Part shown: positions 23,105 through 33,766 of the stretch, one piece after another | Layout: each line of letters begins with the position of its first letter | Numbering within the stretch: the stretch's first letter is position 1 | Source of the DNA: Dermatemys mawii | Lineage: Eukaryota; Chordata; Testudines; Dermatemydidae | Reading direction: 5' to 3' | Length of the DNA: 64,000 nucleotides | Assembly (NCBI GenBank): GCA_007922305.1 | Contig: ML677333.1 | Location: 21,030,949 to 21,094,948, forward strand | Notes under the pieces: generated by a model | Databases searched by the model: none | Seen by the model: only the letters and a program-made list of their open reading frames with translations | Told to the model about the DNA's origin: nothing | Program-made: the position numbers and the translations under genes

Positions 23105-23945
23105 ATAAGCAAAAGACTAATTTAGAGCAATAACATCTGATTTACAGTGAATGGAAAAGTGTAATTCTGGTTTCAAGATTTGAAATTGCAGGATTACACT
23201 GATGAATGCCATTGTGGTTAAGTTTCCAGGTATCACTGAAGATGTTCAGCTGTCCTATCATTTTTAGATGAAATACGGAGAGAATTAAGTAAAGCAAAGT
23301 ACAAATATTATGGGAAATCTAGTATTTTACAGTAAAATCCATTTAGCTTACCATGACACATACATTGATATATGAATTTAAGGATGTAGTTTCAGACCTA
23401 AACAGATTTTCTTAGTATACAAGCTATGATATATGGCATGTATATTTTGCAAGTATTCTGGGCTGTTCACCGTGCACCTGTTTTTCTTCGTGCCATGGTA
23501 TAAACTGATTATTAGGTTTAATAAAGTTACTTCCTTCAAAATGCAATGAAAGCCAAGTAGCGTAGTGTACATCATCCTCTGTGTATTCCTGACTTTCTAA
23601 CCACATATAACTAGGCTGAAGCTGTGAGCTGTGCTTGTGATTATGTAAATAAGTGACAGCAATAAAGACACTCGTTCATGCACTATATCAGGCCATTCAA
23701 ACCCAGTGGAATTTTCGGAGTCAAATAGGATGTATTATCCTCACGGCTATGCTTATGTGGCTGCAAGTTTTGTCAGCAGCGTCTTGCAAAGGCTTACATC
23801 GTATACTTCTAGTCTATATTAGCCTCACAATTAGGGTGGCTATGTGGCTGCAAGTGTTGTCAGCAACATCTTGCAAAGGCTACTATGGCAGTTGCTGATG
23901 CCAAGGGCATTTCCAAGCCAATCTTGGCCTTTACACCACTGATGA
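23105..23945. other. No gene; local direct duplication
   Basis: Two direct copies of a ~50-bp unit, GTGGCTGCAAGTTTTGTCAG-type, occur at about 23,743-23,792 and 23,838-23,886. No supported gene. Confidence 0.5.
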
Positions 23946-24307
23946 TTCTTCAAGTAGCTGCAGACATGCAGATGCATGAGGTGTGTTTATGCCCCTCATG
24001 CCAGAGCCAGAGACTTTTACCCAGCAGTACCCATAGCCAAAGACTTTTGCCTAACAGTACCCATAAAGGGGCAATGCTCATGTCTGTAGCCCCACCCCGG
24101 TTACATAAGGTGGTGGCGACAAGGCCCCCCTCAGTTCCCTTTCACTGCCTGTTGGCTGGAGTCGGAGCTTTGTGTGGTTGTCGTGTCACAACCTTGTATT
24201 CGTCCTTTTCTTAGTCTAGAGTATTCTACATAGTTAGTGTGATTTTAAAAAAAAGTTATAGAGTATCGTGTTCGCAGTAATGCTCACTGGTGATGCCCTA
24301 ATCGGGG

Positions 24308-24415
24308 TTCAAACAGTGCCTTACATGTGGAGTGGGAATTCCTAACAGTGACCCGCACACGAGGTGCTTGCTCTGCCTTGGCAAAGCCCAGCTTAAAGAA
24401 TGCAGGTTCAACTGA
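24308..24415 (+). pseudogene. gag-like zinc-knuckle fragment of the DIRS-like element
   Basis: The frame reads FKQCLTCGVGIPNSDPHTRC then LLCLGKAQLKECRFN and a stop. The C-x2-C, H-x2-C-x2-C spacing is a metal-binding pattern found in ORF1 of DIRS-like vertebrate elements. Downstream sequence to about 25,070 with repeated GGTACC/CAGTACC words is probably the rest of this ORF in shifted frames. Confidence 0.45.
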
Positions 24416-25129
24416 CATCTTTCAAAAAGAGGACTCAGGTGGTGTGGCATCTTCACCTCAAACAGGCCATCTGGCCTGACCTGGTACTGAGGCCCCCTTG
24501 GGCCACAGATCACCCTTGGACTCGGAAAGTGCTGCCCTTCTCTTGTTGGGCAGGTGCCTCTCTGAAGAGACACAAGAGTTGTTCTCCATTGTTAGCACCA
24601 AAGAAGAGGTCTCATTAGACCAGTTGTGAGCATAACAGGTCACGGGAGATTCTTCTGCCTCCCTTAAGAAGAGCATGGACAGGCTGGGGACTGGTACCGA
24701 GTCCAATACCAATGGGTGTGATGCCAGTACTGACTATGTCTGTGACATCGGCATAGCAGGCTGTGGCAAACCTACTATAGCTTTCAGTCCCATCCTCGCC
24801 ATTGGTCCAAGACTTTCCAGGTTGATGCCTTCAGCTCCCCTGCTCAGATGGAGCATACCAGCAAATCATCAGGACTTTCAGCACTCCACGCAGATGCACC
24901 CCTCCCAGTGGTTGGGATGGAAATGGCACCAGAATTAATACAAGGACATAGGTACCAGGACCCTACTCAGCAACGATGCATTGACACTACAGATGCTACT
25001 GTGGTGGCTGTCCCAACCCTTGATGTCCAGGCATTACAGTGCTCCAGTATGGCTATCTGAACCTGCATCAATCTCCATACATAGAGTTGCACTGTCCTTG
25101 CACTAACAGTGTGGCCTCCTTACACAGAG

Positions 25130-25576
25130 TTCTTCAAGGACAAGGTAACACTTCAGCCACACCTAAAGTTCTTATCCAGAGTGGTCTCTCAGTTTCATTT
25201 GAACCAAGTGGTGTACTTGCCTGTATTCTTCCCTAAGCTGCATTCCTCCCTGGAGGAGCAGTGTCTCTATATGTTAGATGTTAGAGAGTGTCTAGCCTTT
25301 ATCTGAACAGGACTGAACCATTTCGTGCTTCAGCTGTTTATGTCATATGTGGATCACATAAAGGAACAAGTAGTCTCTGGTCTGACCATCTCTAGATAGA
25401 TAACATATTGTATCAGGACTGCATATGAAATAGCGTCAGCTATGCCTCCTGAGCAGATACAAGCTCATTTGATGAGAGCACAAGCAGTGTTCGTAGAATT
25501 CCTCAATGACATTTGCATATTAGACATTTGTAAAGTGGTCACATAATCATCCAGACATACATTTATCAATCATTAG
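25130..25576 (+). pseudogene. Tyrosine recombinase relic of the DIRS-like element
   Basis: The recombinase would integrate the cDNA circle of a DIRS-type element. Readable parts are FLSRVVSQFHLNQVVYLPVF, then HSSLEEQCLYMLDVRECLAF. Further on, in one frame, IQAHLMRAQAV keeps the box-II H-x-x-R (H 25,466-25,468, R 25,475-25,477). In the same frame 33 codons after that R, where the nucleophilic Tyr is expected, there is TAG (25,574-25,576). Ten codons before it, at the usual Trp position, is TAA (25,544-25,546). Another stop follows LAFI near 25,304. The copy is inactive. Confidence 0.45.
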
Positions 25577-26045
25577 TGTCCACTCTGGAACATGCAGTAA
25601 TAGCATAATGTCAAAAGGGCAGTTCTCCAATCCCTACTCTGATAGACTCTGAGTTTCACTTTCTACAAGATGTACTGCTTGTGGGTCACCTAAGTGGAAT
25701 ACGCGTTTCTGTCTATTCAAAGAAGAAGAAACGGTTACTTACTGTAAATCTGGTTCTTTGAGATATGATGCAGATGAGTATTCCCCGACCCACCCGCTGT
25801 CCCTTCTGCATCTGAGTCTTCCTCTGGTCATTCGATGCAAAGGAACTGATGGGGTCCAGGGCGGTGCCACTTTATATAGCCAGGGGAGGGGCTACCAGAT
25901 ACAAGGTGTGAGCGCTGCCCCTCTACAGGTATTGCTAGGCAAAATCTCTGGCTCCAGCACAAAGGGTGCACACACACCTAAGTGAAATACATGTCTACAT
26001 CACATCTTGAAGAACCACAGTTACAGTAAGTAACCATTTCTTCCA

Positions 26046-27044
26046 CTGCATGGGTTTGCATCCTATTGAAGGAGAACAAAAAAGTGACCAGAATAGTGAT
26101 TACCAGTCGCTGATATTACAGTGGGCCTTCTGCTTAATACATTCATTTGCAAAAGTAGAATGCCACTCAGTAGTGGCACTGTGACCTCATCATTCTTTCT
26201 CAGTATGTCTCTTGTCAACTGATCTCTGTCTGTAAAGGCGCGCTGCAGCTATCTCACTCTCAGTGCCGTGCAAAAAGACTAAGAGAGTTAGTGTGCAGCA
26301 AGCCGTGGTGTGAATCTAAGTACAACAACTTGCCATGCACTAACTCACCATGTGGACCATGCTGCAGCATAGCAGCCGTATGATAAGCCATGCTTTGGGA
26401 CTTACTCCCTGTAGTATGATCCACACAAACTGACGTATGGCTAACTGGTACACTGTAGATTCACACCCTACCTTGCTGTTCACTAATTCGTCATGTAGAC
26501 AAGTCTAAAGACAAGGGCAGGGACCCGTTTCAGACATGGTGAGAATAGGTAGCTATAAGATTCACTGCTGCCTCCACCTCTGCAGACATTTAGCCTGCCT
26601 TACCCAGCAGACCAAGCCTTGGCTAAACCCTGTTAAAACAATTCAAAATTCTGTACAGCATAGCCAGAGAAGTACAATGCAAGCAATTTGAGCAAAAAGG
26701 CAGTTTATGCCTGCAGGATCTGTGAATTCGAAATAGAATCCATGGCACCGTACTCAGTTCACAGCCTGAGAAACTACTTGAGCAAAAACAAAAAGGAGAA
26801 TTAGTCAGTATCAGTTAAAGTCAATGTCTGTTTGGCCTATAGACATTCCTTTACATATGTGTTTATAGATGTTCAACCCCACAGAGTCACATACAGTTTT
26901 GCAACTTTATATGTATAAAACATCTGAGAGCATACATAGCAATTGTGTCTAAGCTAGTTAAGCTTGCCAAGAAAACTCACAAATTTTGTAGTCAGACACC
27001 ATTTCTTAATAATCTCCACTATCACAGAAGGCCATGTGGCTGTG
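26046..27044. other. No gene; possible MITE near 26,230-26,530
   Basis: TAGATTCACACCCTACCTTG and the repeated CACTAACTC words near 26,300-26,530, ending CATGTAGACAAGTCTAAA, resemble a short DNA transposon seen in turtles. Ends could not be paired. Confidence 0.25.
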
Positions 27045-27200
27045 TCATTCCTCAATTTACAAATGGGGAAAAATGAGCCACAAAGAGGTTACATTTGCTT
27101 AAAGTTGCAAAGCAAGTTTGTGATAAATCCAGGAACAGAGTTCTCATCTCATCTTACTAGCTCTTTGCTTTTTAACCACTTTCTAGCCACTGATTTATAT
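27045..27200 (-). repeat. MIR/CORE-SINE-like copy
   Basis: In antisense this has the MIR order: CAATTTACAAATGGGGAAAA, GAGCCACAAAGAGGTTACAT, GCTTAAAGTTGCAAAGC, then GAACAGAGTTCTCATCTC and TTTTTAACCACT. It is old and diverged. Confidence 0.5.
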
Positions 27201-27542
27201 CTGGCTCCTGTAACCTGCCACTATATTTTATCCTAAATATAAAAGCACATTAACTTCTAGAATTCTTTGTTGGATAACATTAGGATGCTAAAATGCTTTG
27301 GAATTCTTAGTCTTGAAAAATGAAGAAGTCATTAGAAGCAATTGTTTAAAAAAATGTAATGATGCTGCCTTTTAAAGAAAACACATTACTTTGGTGGGGG
27401 GGAAATGCCTGATTTTTTAAAAAGTAAAATGTCAGTAGAATTGTAAAAAAAATAGTGGTTTAGCTTATTTAGCTTTATTTGCCTACTGTAAAAAGAACAC
27501 AAAAAAGGAGGGGAAATAAGAAATATCAGAAACAGGGAGGTA

Positions 27543-28160
27543 CAGTAACTCCTCACTTAATGTTGTAGTTATGTTCCTGAAAAATGCTACTTTAAGTGAA
27601 ATGATATTAAGAGAATTAATGTAAATAGGGGGGTTAGGTTCCAGGGAATTGTTTTCACTAGTATAAGTTTTAAACAAACAATTGAATACTGTACACAGCA
27701 ATGATGATTGTGAAGTTTGGTTGAGGTGGTGGAGTTAGAGGGTGGGATATTTCCCAGGGAATGTCTTACTTCTAAATGATGAAGTTGCACTCAGCTGAGC
27801 CCCCAAGGGAAAACACACTGTTGTTAATGTGGCCTCACGTCCTACAAGGCAGCAGGGACAGAAGACAGAGCATGACAGTGGTGGCAGACATTTTCTGTGG
27901 AAACTGAACTTGAATGAATCCGTGCTTTCCCACTGGAGCGCACCACTCCCTTCACTTTCCAAAGTGTCGGGGGAGCATGCACGTGTGTGGGTGTGAGATG
28001 AGAGAGAGAGAGTGAGAAAGAGATGGAGATACATGGTGTCTCTGTGAGACAGAGACACACACTCTGTGTGTGTGTGTGTGAGAGAGAGAGAGGCATACAC
28101 AATATATGTGTGTGTGTGTGAGAGAGAGAGAGAAGGGGGGGAGAGACAGAGACACACACA

Positions 28161-28194
<34 letters not shown>

Positions 28195-28736
28195 AAGAGA
28201 GATGCACTTTGCCCCTTTAAGTACCCCTTTGACCTCACTCTAAGTACACTGTCTTTTTAAGTAGATCAACAAATTGAGACAGCAACAGCTGCCAGCAAGC
28301 TCCCTCCTTCCTGAGTCCTCTCCTGTGGGGAGGAGCAGAGGGAGGGGGACACCCTAACATCAGCACCCCTCTTTCCCTACCCCACTGCTCAGCTCAACAG
28401 GAGGCTCCCAGGAGCAGCTCCAAGGCAGAGGATGGGAGCAGCACACGGCAGTGTTGGGAGGGACACCAGAACTGCTCAGCACTTAATAGCCTGCTGGGTA
28501 GCTGCTGCACAGAGAACATAGGGAGCTGATAGGGGGCTGCTGGTCCACCCTGATTCCAACCCCCCACCAGCTAGCTCCACGGGGGATCTTCCTGCAAGCA
28601 GTAGACAAAGCAGGCAGCTGCCAAACAATATTATAAGGGAGCATTGTACAACTTTAAACAAGCATGTTCTCTAACTGATCAGTGAGGTAACAATGAAACA
28701 ACGTTAACCGGGATGACGTTAAGTGAGGAGTTACTG
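27543..28736. mobile_element. TA-flanked MITE (mariner/Tigger-type), 1.2 kb
   Basis: Termini are exact inverted repeats, CAGTAACTCCTCACTTAA at the left and TTAAGTGAGGAGTTACTG at the right. Both are flanked by TA (27,541-27,542 and 28,737-28,738), the Tc1/mariner target. Second-order repeats near the ends include TTAACCGGGATGACG. The interior has no transposase. A CA/GA microsatellite at about 27,990-28,202 produces long serine/threonine-histidine frames that are not genes. Confidence 0.85.
27990..28202. repeat. GA/GT compound microsatellite
   Basis: Alternating runs of GTGTGT and GAGAGA with a short G run, inside the TA-flanked MITE and probably expanded there. Confidence 0.85.
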
Positions 28737-28738
28737 TA

Positions 28739-30887
28739 TTTGCAATAGAAGATAATAATTGGACAGCCAGTCATGCAAATAAACCATAGTTTAGTGAGTT
28801 ATTTCCCCACCCCCAAGTATCTAGATTGTGGTTCTCTGCTCATGTACATACAACAATTTTCTATAAATTATGTATATTGGAACTGGTAAAAATTAATTGC
28901 ACATGCGTAACTTCCATAATGTGTTCACTCTCTCTCTAATTTCCACCTTCCCCCACTAATGAATACAGTAAACTAATGCATCCGCTAATCTTGGGCAGAA
29001 TGTAACACACTATGACATTTTTGAAACAGGCATAAATGGGTAATCTGAGTTAATTTAATGCAATGACAGTCAGGGTCTCTACTTGCTGTTTTCAAAATTG
29101 CTTTGCTCTGGCCCAGATCCTCAACTGATTTAAAACTGAGTAGCTTCAGTGGAGCAATAGGGATTTATACCAGCTGTAGATAGACCTGGCAATGTATTTC
29201 TAGGAAGCCTGAAAAATTCTGAGGATATGGGATGGCATCTGTATAGAATCTTCCCTATTTATATAAGTCATAGTAAGAGTACTTGACCTATATACACTTC
29301 CCCCCGGTGGAATTAATTTTGGTAATTAAACTGTGGCACATCTTTTGAGTTCTAATTTACTGTGTAACTGTGGGGCCAAGCGAAACATTCAGAAACAATC
29401 ATTCAAAGCAATTTTTTTTTTTGCCTGTTTAGTGCAGCAGGAAAGTTCTGCTGTAACAAATGGTTGGAGAGAGTTGAAACTGGAACAATGGAGGAGGTGG
29501 GGTGAGATTCTAATGTAATCCGGTTTTAAGGTGTGCAATTTAGTGTTTGTTTTCGAGATTGCTTTGCTCCATAATGCTGCTGCCATTTGGCCAGAGATAT
29601 TTATTAGTTAATAGTAAATTGACTTACTCTATGTGCAGTAAGGATGGTCTTTGCCACAGAAAGGGCTATAAACATCCTTCTCAGTAGTCCATGATAACAA
29701 TTTTAAGCTATCATTTCAAACTATTGACTTCAGTTTGGTATGTAATAAAAATGTAAACCTATCAGTTTGTTGACAGATCAGTGGGAAACACCTGAGCTGC
29801 AACTCTTAGTATATAAAAGAGGGACCTACTGGCAAGCATTCAAATGCCCTTTGACTTTGGAATTCATTTCCTCTGCCCCACTAGGTTTGTAATAGCCCAG
29901 GTTTTGTTGACTTTTAGCGATTCAGCAAAGTCAGTCTACTGGGCAGCCACAGAGGAGGGTGGAGATTGCGGGTAGGATTGGTGGAAGTGTGGAGAGGTTT
30001 TTTTGTTTGTTTGTTTTTTTCTTCAGGGATTAACGTTTTACAGAAAGTACCGTAGGTTGAGATTTGATTCTATGAACTAGTTTCTCTTTGTGGAGAGGTG
30101 GTTTTGGTTGGCTACTACAGTGTTAGTTGGACTGTGAGTTTTAAATATCTGTTAAGGGCTCCTGAAATGGATATTTTGTGTGATTATGTGCTGACATAAA
30201 AATAAATAAGTCTTTAGACATAGTTATGAAATTTGATCAGCTGAAGGATTGTTTCCCCTCTAGATGGAGCTGTCCACTTGTGTTACAACAAAGTTGACTA
30301 CAAATATATAATTACTAAGGGTGAATCTTTCTGGAGATCTGTCAGCAGAACTTGCTTTTGCCTGTAAATTACCATACATGAGCATGTCAGTGGATATGAT
30401 TACAAATTTTCCTCTGTCTGCCGTATAGATTTGGACATTGTGGACCTGGCTGTAAGATGGGTTTCTCCCCACTTACAGCCTTGACCTTTTAATTCTGCTT
30501 TCATCTTCATAAAGTCTTCTTTAAGCTTTCTATGCTCCTCCTACTTCTCATTCCTAGCAGCTTCCATTATCTCTTTATCCCACACTTTGCTTAGCATCAT
30601 CTTCGAGGCTTCATGCCCAGCGCTGAAACAAGCTCTTCCTTCTTGTCCCCCAGTGGCCTCTCTTCTACATCTTCAGTTTTTCTTCCTTAAAACCTACATC
30701 TTTCCTTAACCTGTTACTAGGGTTCTCCATGATGATGACATTCCCACAGCCATATTCCCTTTGTACTACCTTCTCATTAACTATATTTGTGAGTCTGTAT
30801 TAGACTGCACAGTCCTTATGTTACAGAGGGATCATGCTTTCTATGTATTTGTGGTGTTATGTACAATGCTCCATAAATAATAATTCA
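28739..30887. other. No gene recognised
   Basis: 29,107-29,190 (GCCCAGATCCTCAACTGATT ... TATACCAGCTG) looks like a short palindromic repeat. A TATATAAAAGA box occurs at 29,810-29,820 with no supported gene after it. Confidence 0.35.
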
Positions 30888-30965
30888 TAGATTTATAGAT
30901 ATTAAGGCCAGAAGGGACCATTAGATCCCTAACTCAGAATGATATTATCTGAAGCACATCCATAT
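30888..30965 (-). mobile_element. CR1-type 3' tail fragment
   Basis: TCATAGATTTATAGATATTA then GGCCAGAAGGGACCATTAGA is the antisense of the 3' end of a CR1 subfamily (compare 57,760-57,816 on the plus strand). Only the tail remains. Confidence 0.6.
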
Positions 30966-31576
30966 TTGTCACAAGAGCTAGTCCAAAGGGTTGTTCCATA
31001 ATGGATTATTCCAGACCATGTTTTCAAAATGTTAAAAATCACATGAGGGCCACATCTTGTAAAATCTCAGCCAGACCCTCTGTCTAGTCATGTTTGTTCT
31101 CAAGATGTTAGGTTTCAAATGAAAGCAACAGGGCTGAGTATTTCTGAGATATGTTTCATGCATGTTAGTTAAACAAAGAGAATGTTTACATGCCAACCAG
31201 CCTGTCACACGCTGCATACTACATGGCATTACAAAGCTAGATAGATACGTTGCATAAAATAGTCACGCTTTTATTGTTTGGCCTTTCTCCCTGTGAAGAG
31301 GCCTGGAGTTCAAGTAAAATGTGTAGAATGACAGCAAAACTACCAAAACAAAGGAGCACTTTCCCAATACATATTAGCCATTTAGCATGACTCCCTCCCA
31401 CAATTACACAGTTTTGATGAACTGGTACTAAATGGTTGTTCTATTTGTTTTGGACCCAACAATCAGTGCATTTAATAATACTTAATCAGAAGGCAGACCC
31501 ATTTCATGTATTCATATCTGCTGAAAAATGCTAAAAAAGAGAGCTGTTCAGAAGTATTTTTTGTAGCTTTTAAAAT
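30966..31576. other. No gene recognised
   Basis: Nothing supported between the CR1 tail and the Tigger element. Confidence 0.4.
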
Positions 31577-31578
31577 TA

Positions 31579-33764
31579 TAGTACACCCATGCTATAATGA
31601 ACCTGTTGGGATCCAAACCTTTTGTTCATTATAGTCAGGGATTTGTTATAATGAAAGGACAATCGAAACAAATTATAAACTGCTGGAGTAACTTAACAAA
31701 GTCACCTTGGATAAAGGCATTAGCTGAATTAATTATTATTATTAAATTATTTTATTATTAATAATAATTAATAACTATTTGTTAATTGCATCCAATATTC
31801 TGCATTAATTCCTTAAAGAACATAGTACAAAAACACAAATCCCAAATTGAAAGAGAACATTCAACACTGGTCAAACATGAAAAATGTAAAAGTGCATCAA
31901 CAAATTTACAGTTTTGCTTCAATTCAAAAAATAAAAATTCCAAATGTTGATTTGAATCTCAGCTCTAAAAAAAAATCATGAATTTCACTTTGCCGTGCCG
32001 GTTGCATGGAAGCTGTGTGAGCCAACATCAGCATTGGATGGAGTTGCAGGATTTTTATTGCCTCCAAATTCTGTGTTTCCATCCATGCAAGAGCAGCCTC
32101 TAACCCCTTTATGCCTCAGATGCAAGTGGGGCAGGGTGTGCTGGTTTGTCTGCCTTATCAATTTCATTTTCCTGGGTATCTAACCTCCCCAACGCTTTGT
32201 CAACAATGTCTTCATCTGTCAGCATGGTGGTCACTGCACACTCATCATCCACATGAAGCCAGTCATTCACTACAGCTTCAAGATCCTCTACAATCTGCAC
32301 CATCCAAAAAATGAAGCATCTGCAAATGAAGAAGTTGCTCATTTTCCAGTTGCAGCACTTCTGCCTCTTCATTGACATTTGCAGGGAGGGTCCTAATGTC
32401 TTCTTCCAAGTGTTTTTGACATTTCCTGAGTGAATACTGGACCGTGCAAGATATATCATATCTTTCAGGGTGAAGGATGTCAAAAAAAAATCACATAGCC
32501 TGTATTCCTTGTGACTAGGGTTTCTCTCAGTAGCCTTCTTCTGTACTTCTTGAATGCTGCAATGATCCCACCATCCATCAGCTGGATTTTTGACATTGTG
32601 TTTTCAGGTAAGTAGACAACTTTAATTTTTCCATCAGATGTCACTAACTCGGCTGCAGGGAGAGGTGTGGGCATGGGCAGTTGTCCAGAAGTCACTGGGC
32701 TCTTCCATCTTGATGCACCTGACATTGATGTTTCTTAACACTATAGACATAGTCCTCTAAAAAAGTACTGTTTAAAATTTCCCCCCATCGTGCAGGCTTT
32801 TCTGCAGTTCTTGTAACTGACTGGAAGTGACTTCATATTAACATGATGAAAGCATCCTGGCTGTTGTGATTTAACAATGCAAAGAGTGGTAATTTTGTGA
32901 CTTCCACTTGCTTAGGTACAGAACAGAAATGTCACCCTCTCTTTCAGCACTTTATATCCCTTCACTGTATCTGCCCTCTGGGAAAATGTCCTGTCAGGCA
33001 CACATTTCCAACACAACCCTGTTTAATTGACATTGTCTACCTGCTCCAGTGTATAACCTCCTAACCAAAATTGCTTTCATTCTGGGAGAAAGCTGTCTGT
33101 AGCCTTGTCATTGCATGAACGGGATTCACCAGCAGTATTCAGTTCCCAAATGCCATGCCTTTTTTGAAGTTGCCACAGCCATCCATCAAATGCTTTGAAT
33201 GTTGTTTCAGGATTACTTTGCTTTGCCTGGATGTTTGCTTTTTTTGCAGATGATCAGTCCAGATATAGGATTACCATTGCTTCTGGACTGCTAGAACCAC
33301 AACAAGACTGCTTCATCTAGAGCATCATCATCAGATTCTCTTAATTTCTTTTGTGACGGTCTTTTGACAGTGTTGACTTTATGCACAACTGCTTGGAGAT
33401 TTTTTTTAGTGTTCCAATTGTGCTTTTTGATAGCCTATACTCACAATGGAGATCTGCCTGCATTGCTCCTTTTTTCAGATGATCAATCATTTCTAACTTT
33501 GTTGCAACAGAAATTGATTTTCACTTCAGAGGACTGGCTCATGCTTTAGTGACACTTTTGTTTCAGAGGCACAATGCAATTTTTTGTGATACTTCTGTTT
33601 CCGAAGCACAGCATGAACGTATGACACTGGATAAAAATTGTGCACGCATGTGCATAAGCCTTTTTTTTGTAGTATTGTACAGTATTGTAGTTAGGATACA
33701 GGGACCAGGTTCATTATAGCCAATGGTTTGTAATTATGAAGAGTGTTATAGTGACGGTGTACTA
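31579..33764 (-). mobile_element. Tigger/pogo DNA transposon, near full length
   Basis: Termini TAGTACACCCATGCTATAAT and, inverted, TAGTACACCGTCACTATAAC are flanked by TA at 31,577-31,578 and 33,765-33,766. A second inner inverted motif, TATAATGAACCTG, appears near both ends. The 2.2-kb body holds a decayed transposase on the minus strand. An ATT-rich tract at 31,728-31,780 lies near the 3' end. Confidence 0.8.
32109..33560 (-). pseudogene. Tigger/pogo transposase relic
   Basis: On the minus strand the parts appear in family order. An N-terminal psq/CENP-B-type helix-turn-helix reads KLEMIDHLKKGAMQ then LSKSTIGTLKK. A second DNA-binding part reads FKAFDGWLWQLQKRHGIWEL. The DDE region starts at DNVN*TGLCWKCVPDRTF, where the first catalytic Asp is Asn and the next residue is a stop (about 33,005-33,045). 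The second Asp is kept in LLDNCPCPH (codon 32,683-32,685), and the third in IQLMDGGIIAAFK (codon 32,573-32,575). The C-terminal part continues to 32,109. Multiple stops and frame changes show it is dead. Related host genes (TIGD, CENPB, JRK types) derive from this family. Confidence 0.75.
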
Positions 33765-33766
33765 TA

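Larger units (their letters stand above)
23946..26045 (+). mobile_element. DIRS-like (tyrosine-recombinase) retrotransposon, internally deleted
   Basis: The 5' terminal region (about 23,946-24,260) includes TTCTTCAAGTAGCTGC, two tandem copies of an AGACTTTTRCC...CAGTACCCATA unit (24,009-24,066) and CCCCCTCAGTTCCCTTTC. A gag-like zinc-knuckle piece follows at 24,308, then a tyrosine-recombinase relic near 25,130-25,580. The 3' terminus (25,719-26,045) is an inverted pair: AAGAAGAAACGGTTACTTAC near 25,725 and GTAAGTAACCATTTCTTCC at 26,026-26,044. The reverse transcriptase/RNase H part is missing. The DIRS assignment rests on the recombinase motifs and terminal structure. Confidence 0.55.

Noticed and set aside
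24005..24066. CRISPR-like spaced repeats
   Set aside because: Only two direct units of a retroelement terminal region; vertebrate context.
27735..28260. Serine/threonine-histidine and glutamate-arginine frames
   Set aside because: Translations of the GA/GT microsatellite inside a MITE.
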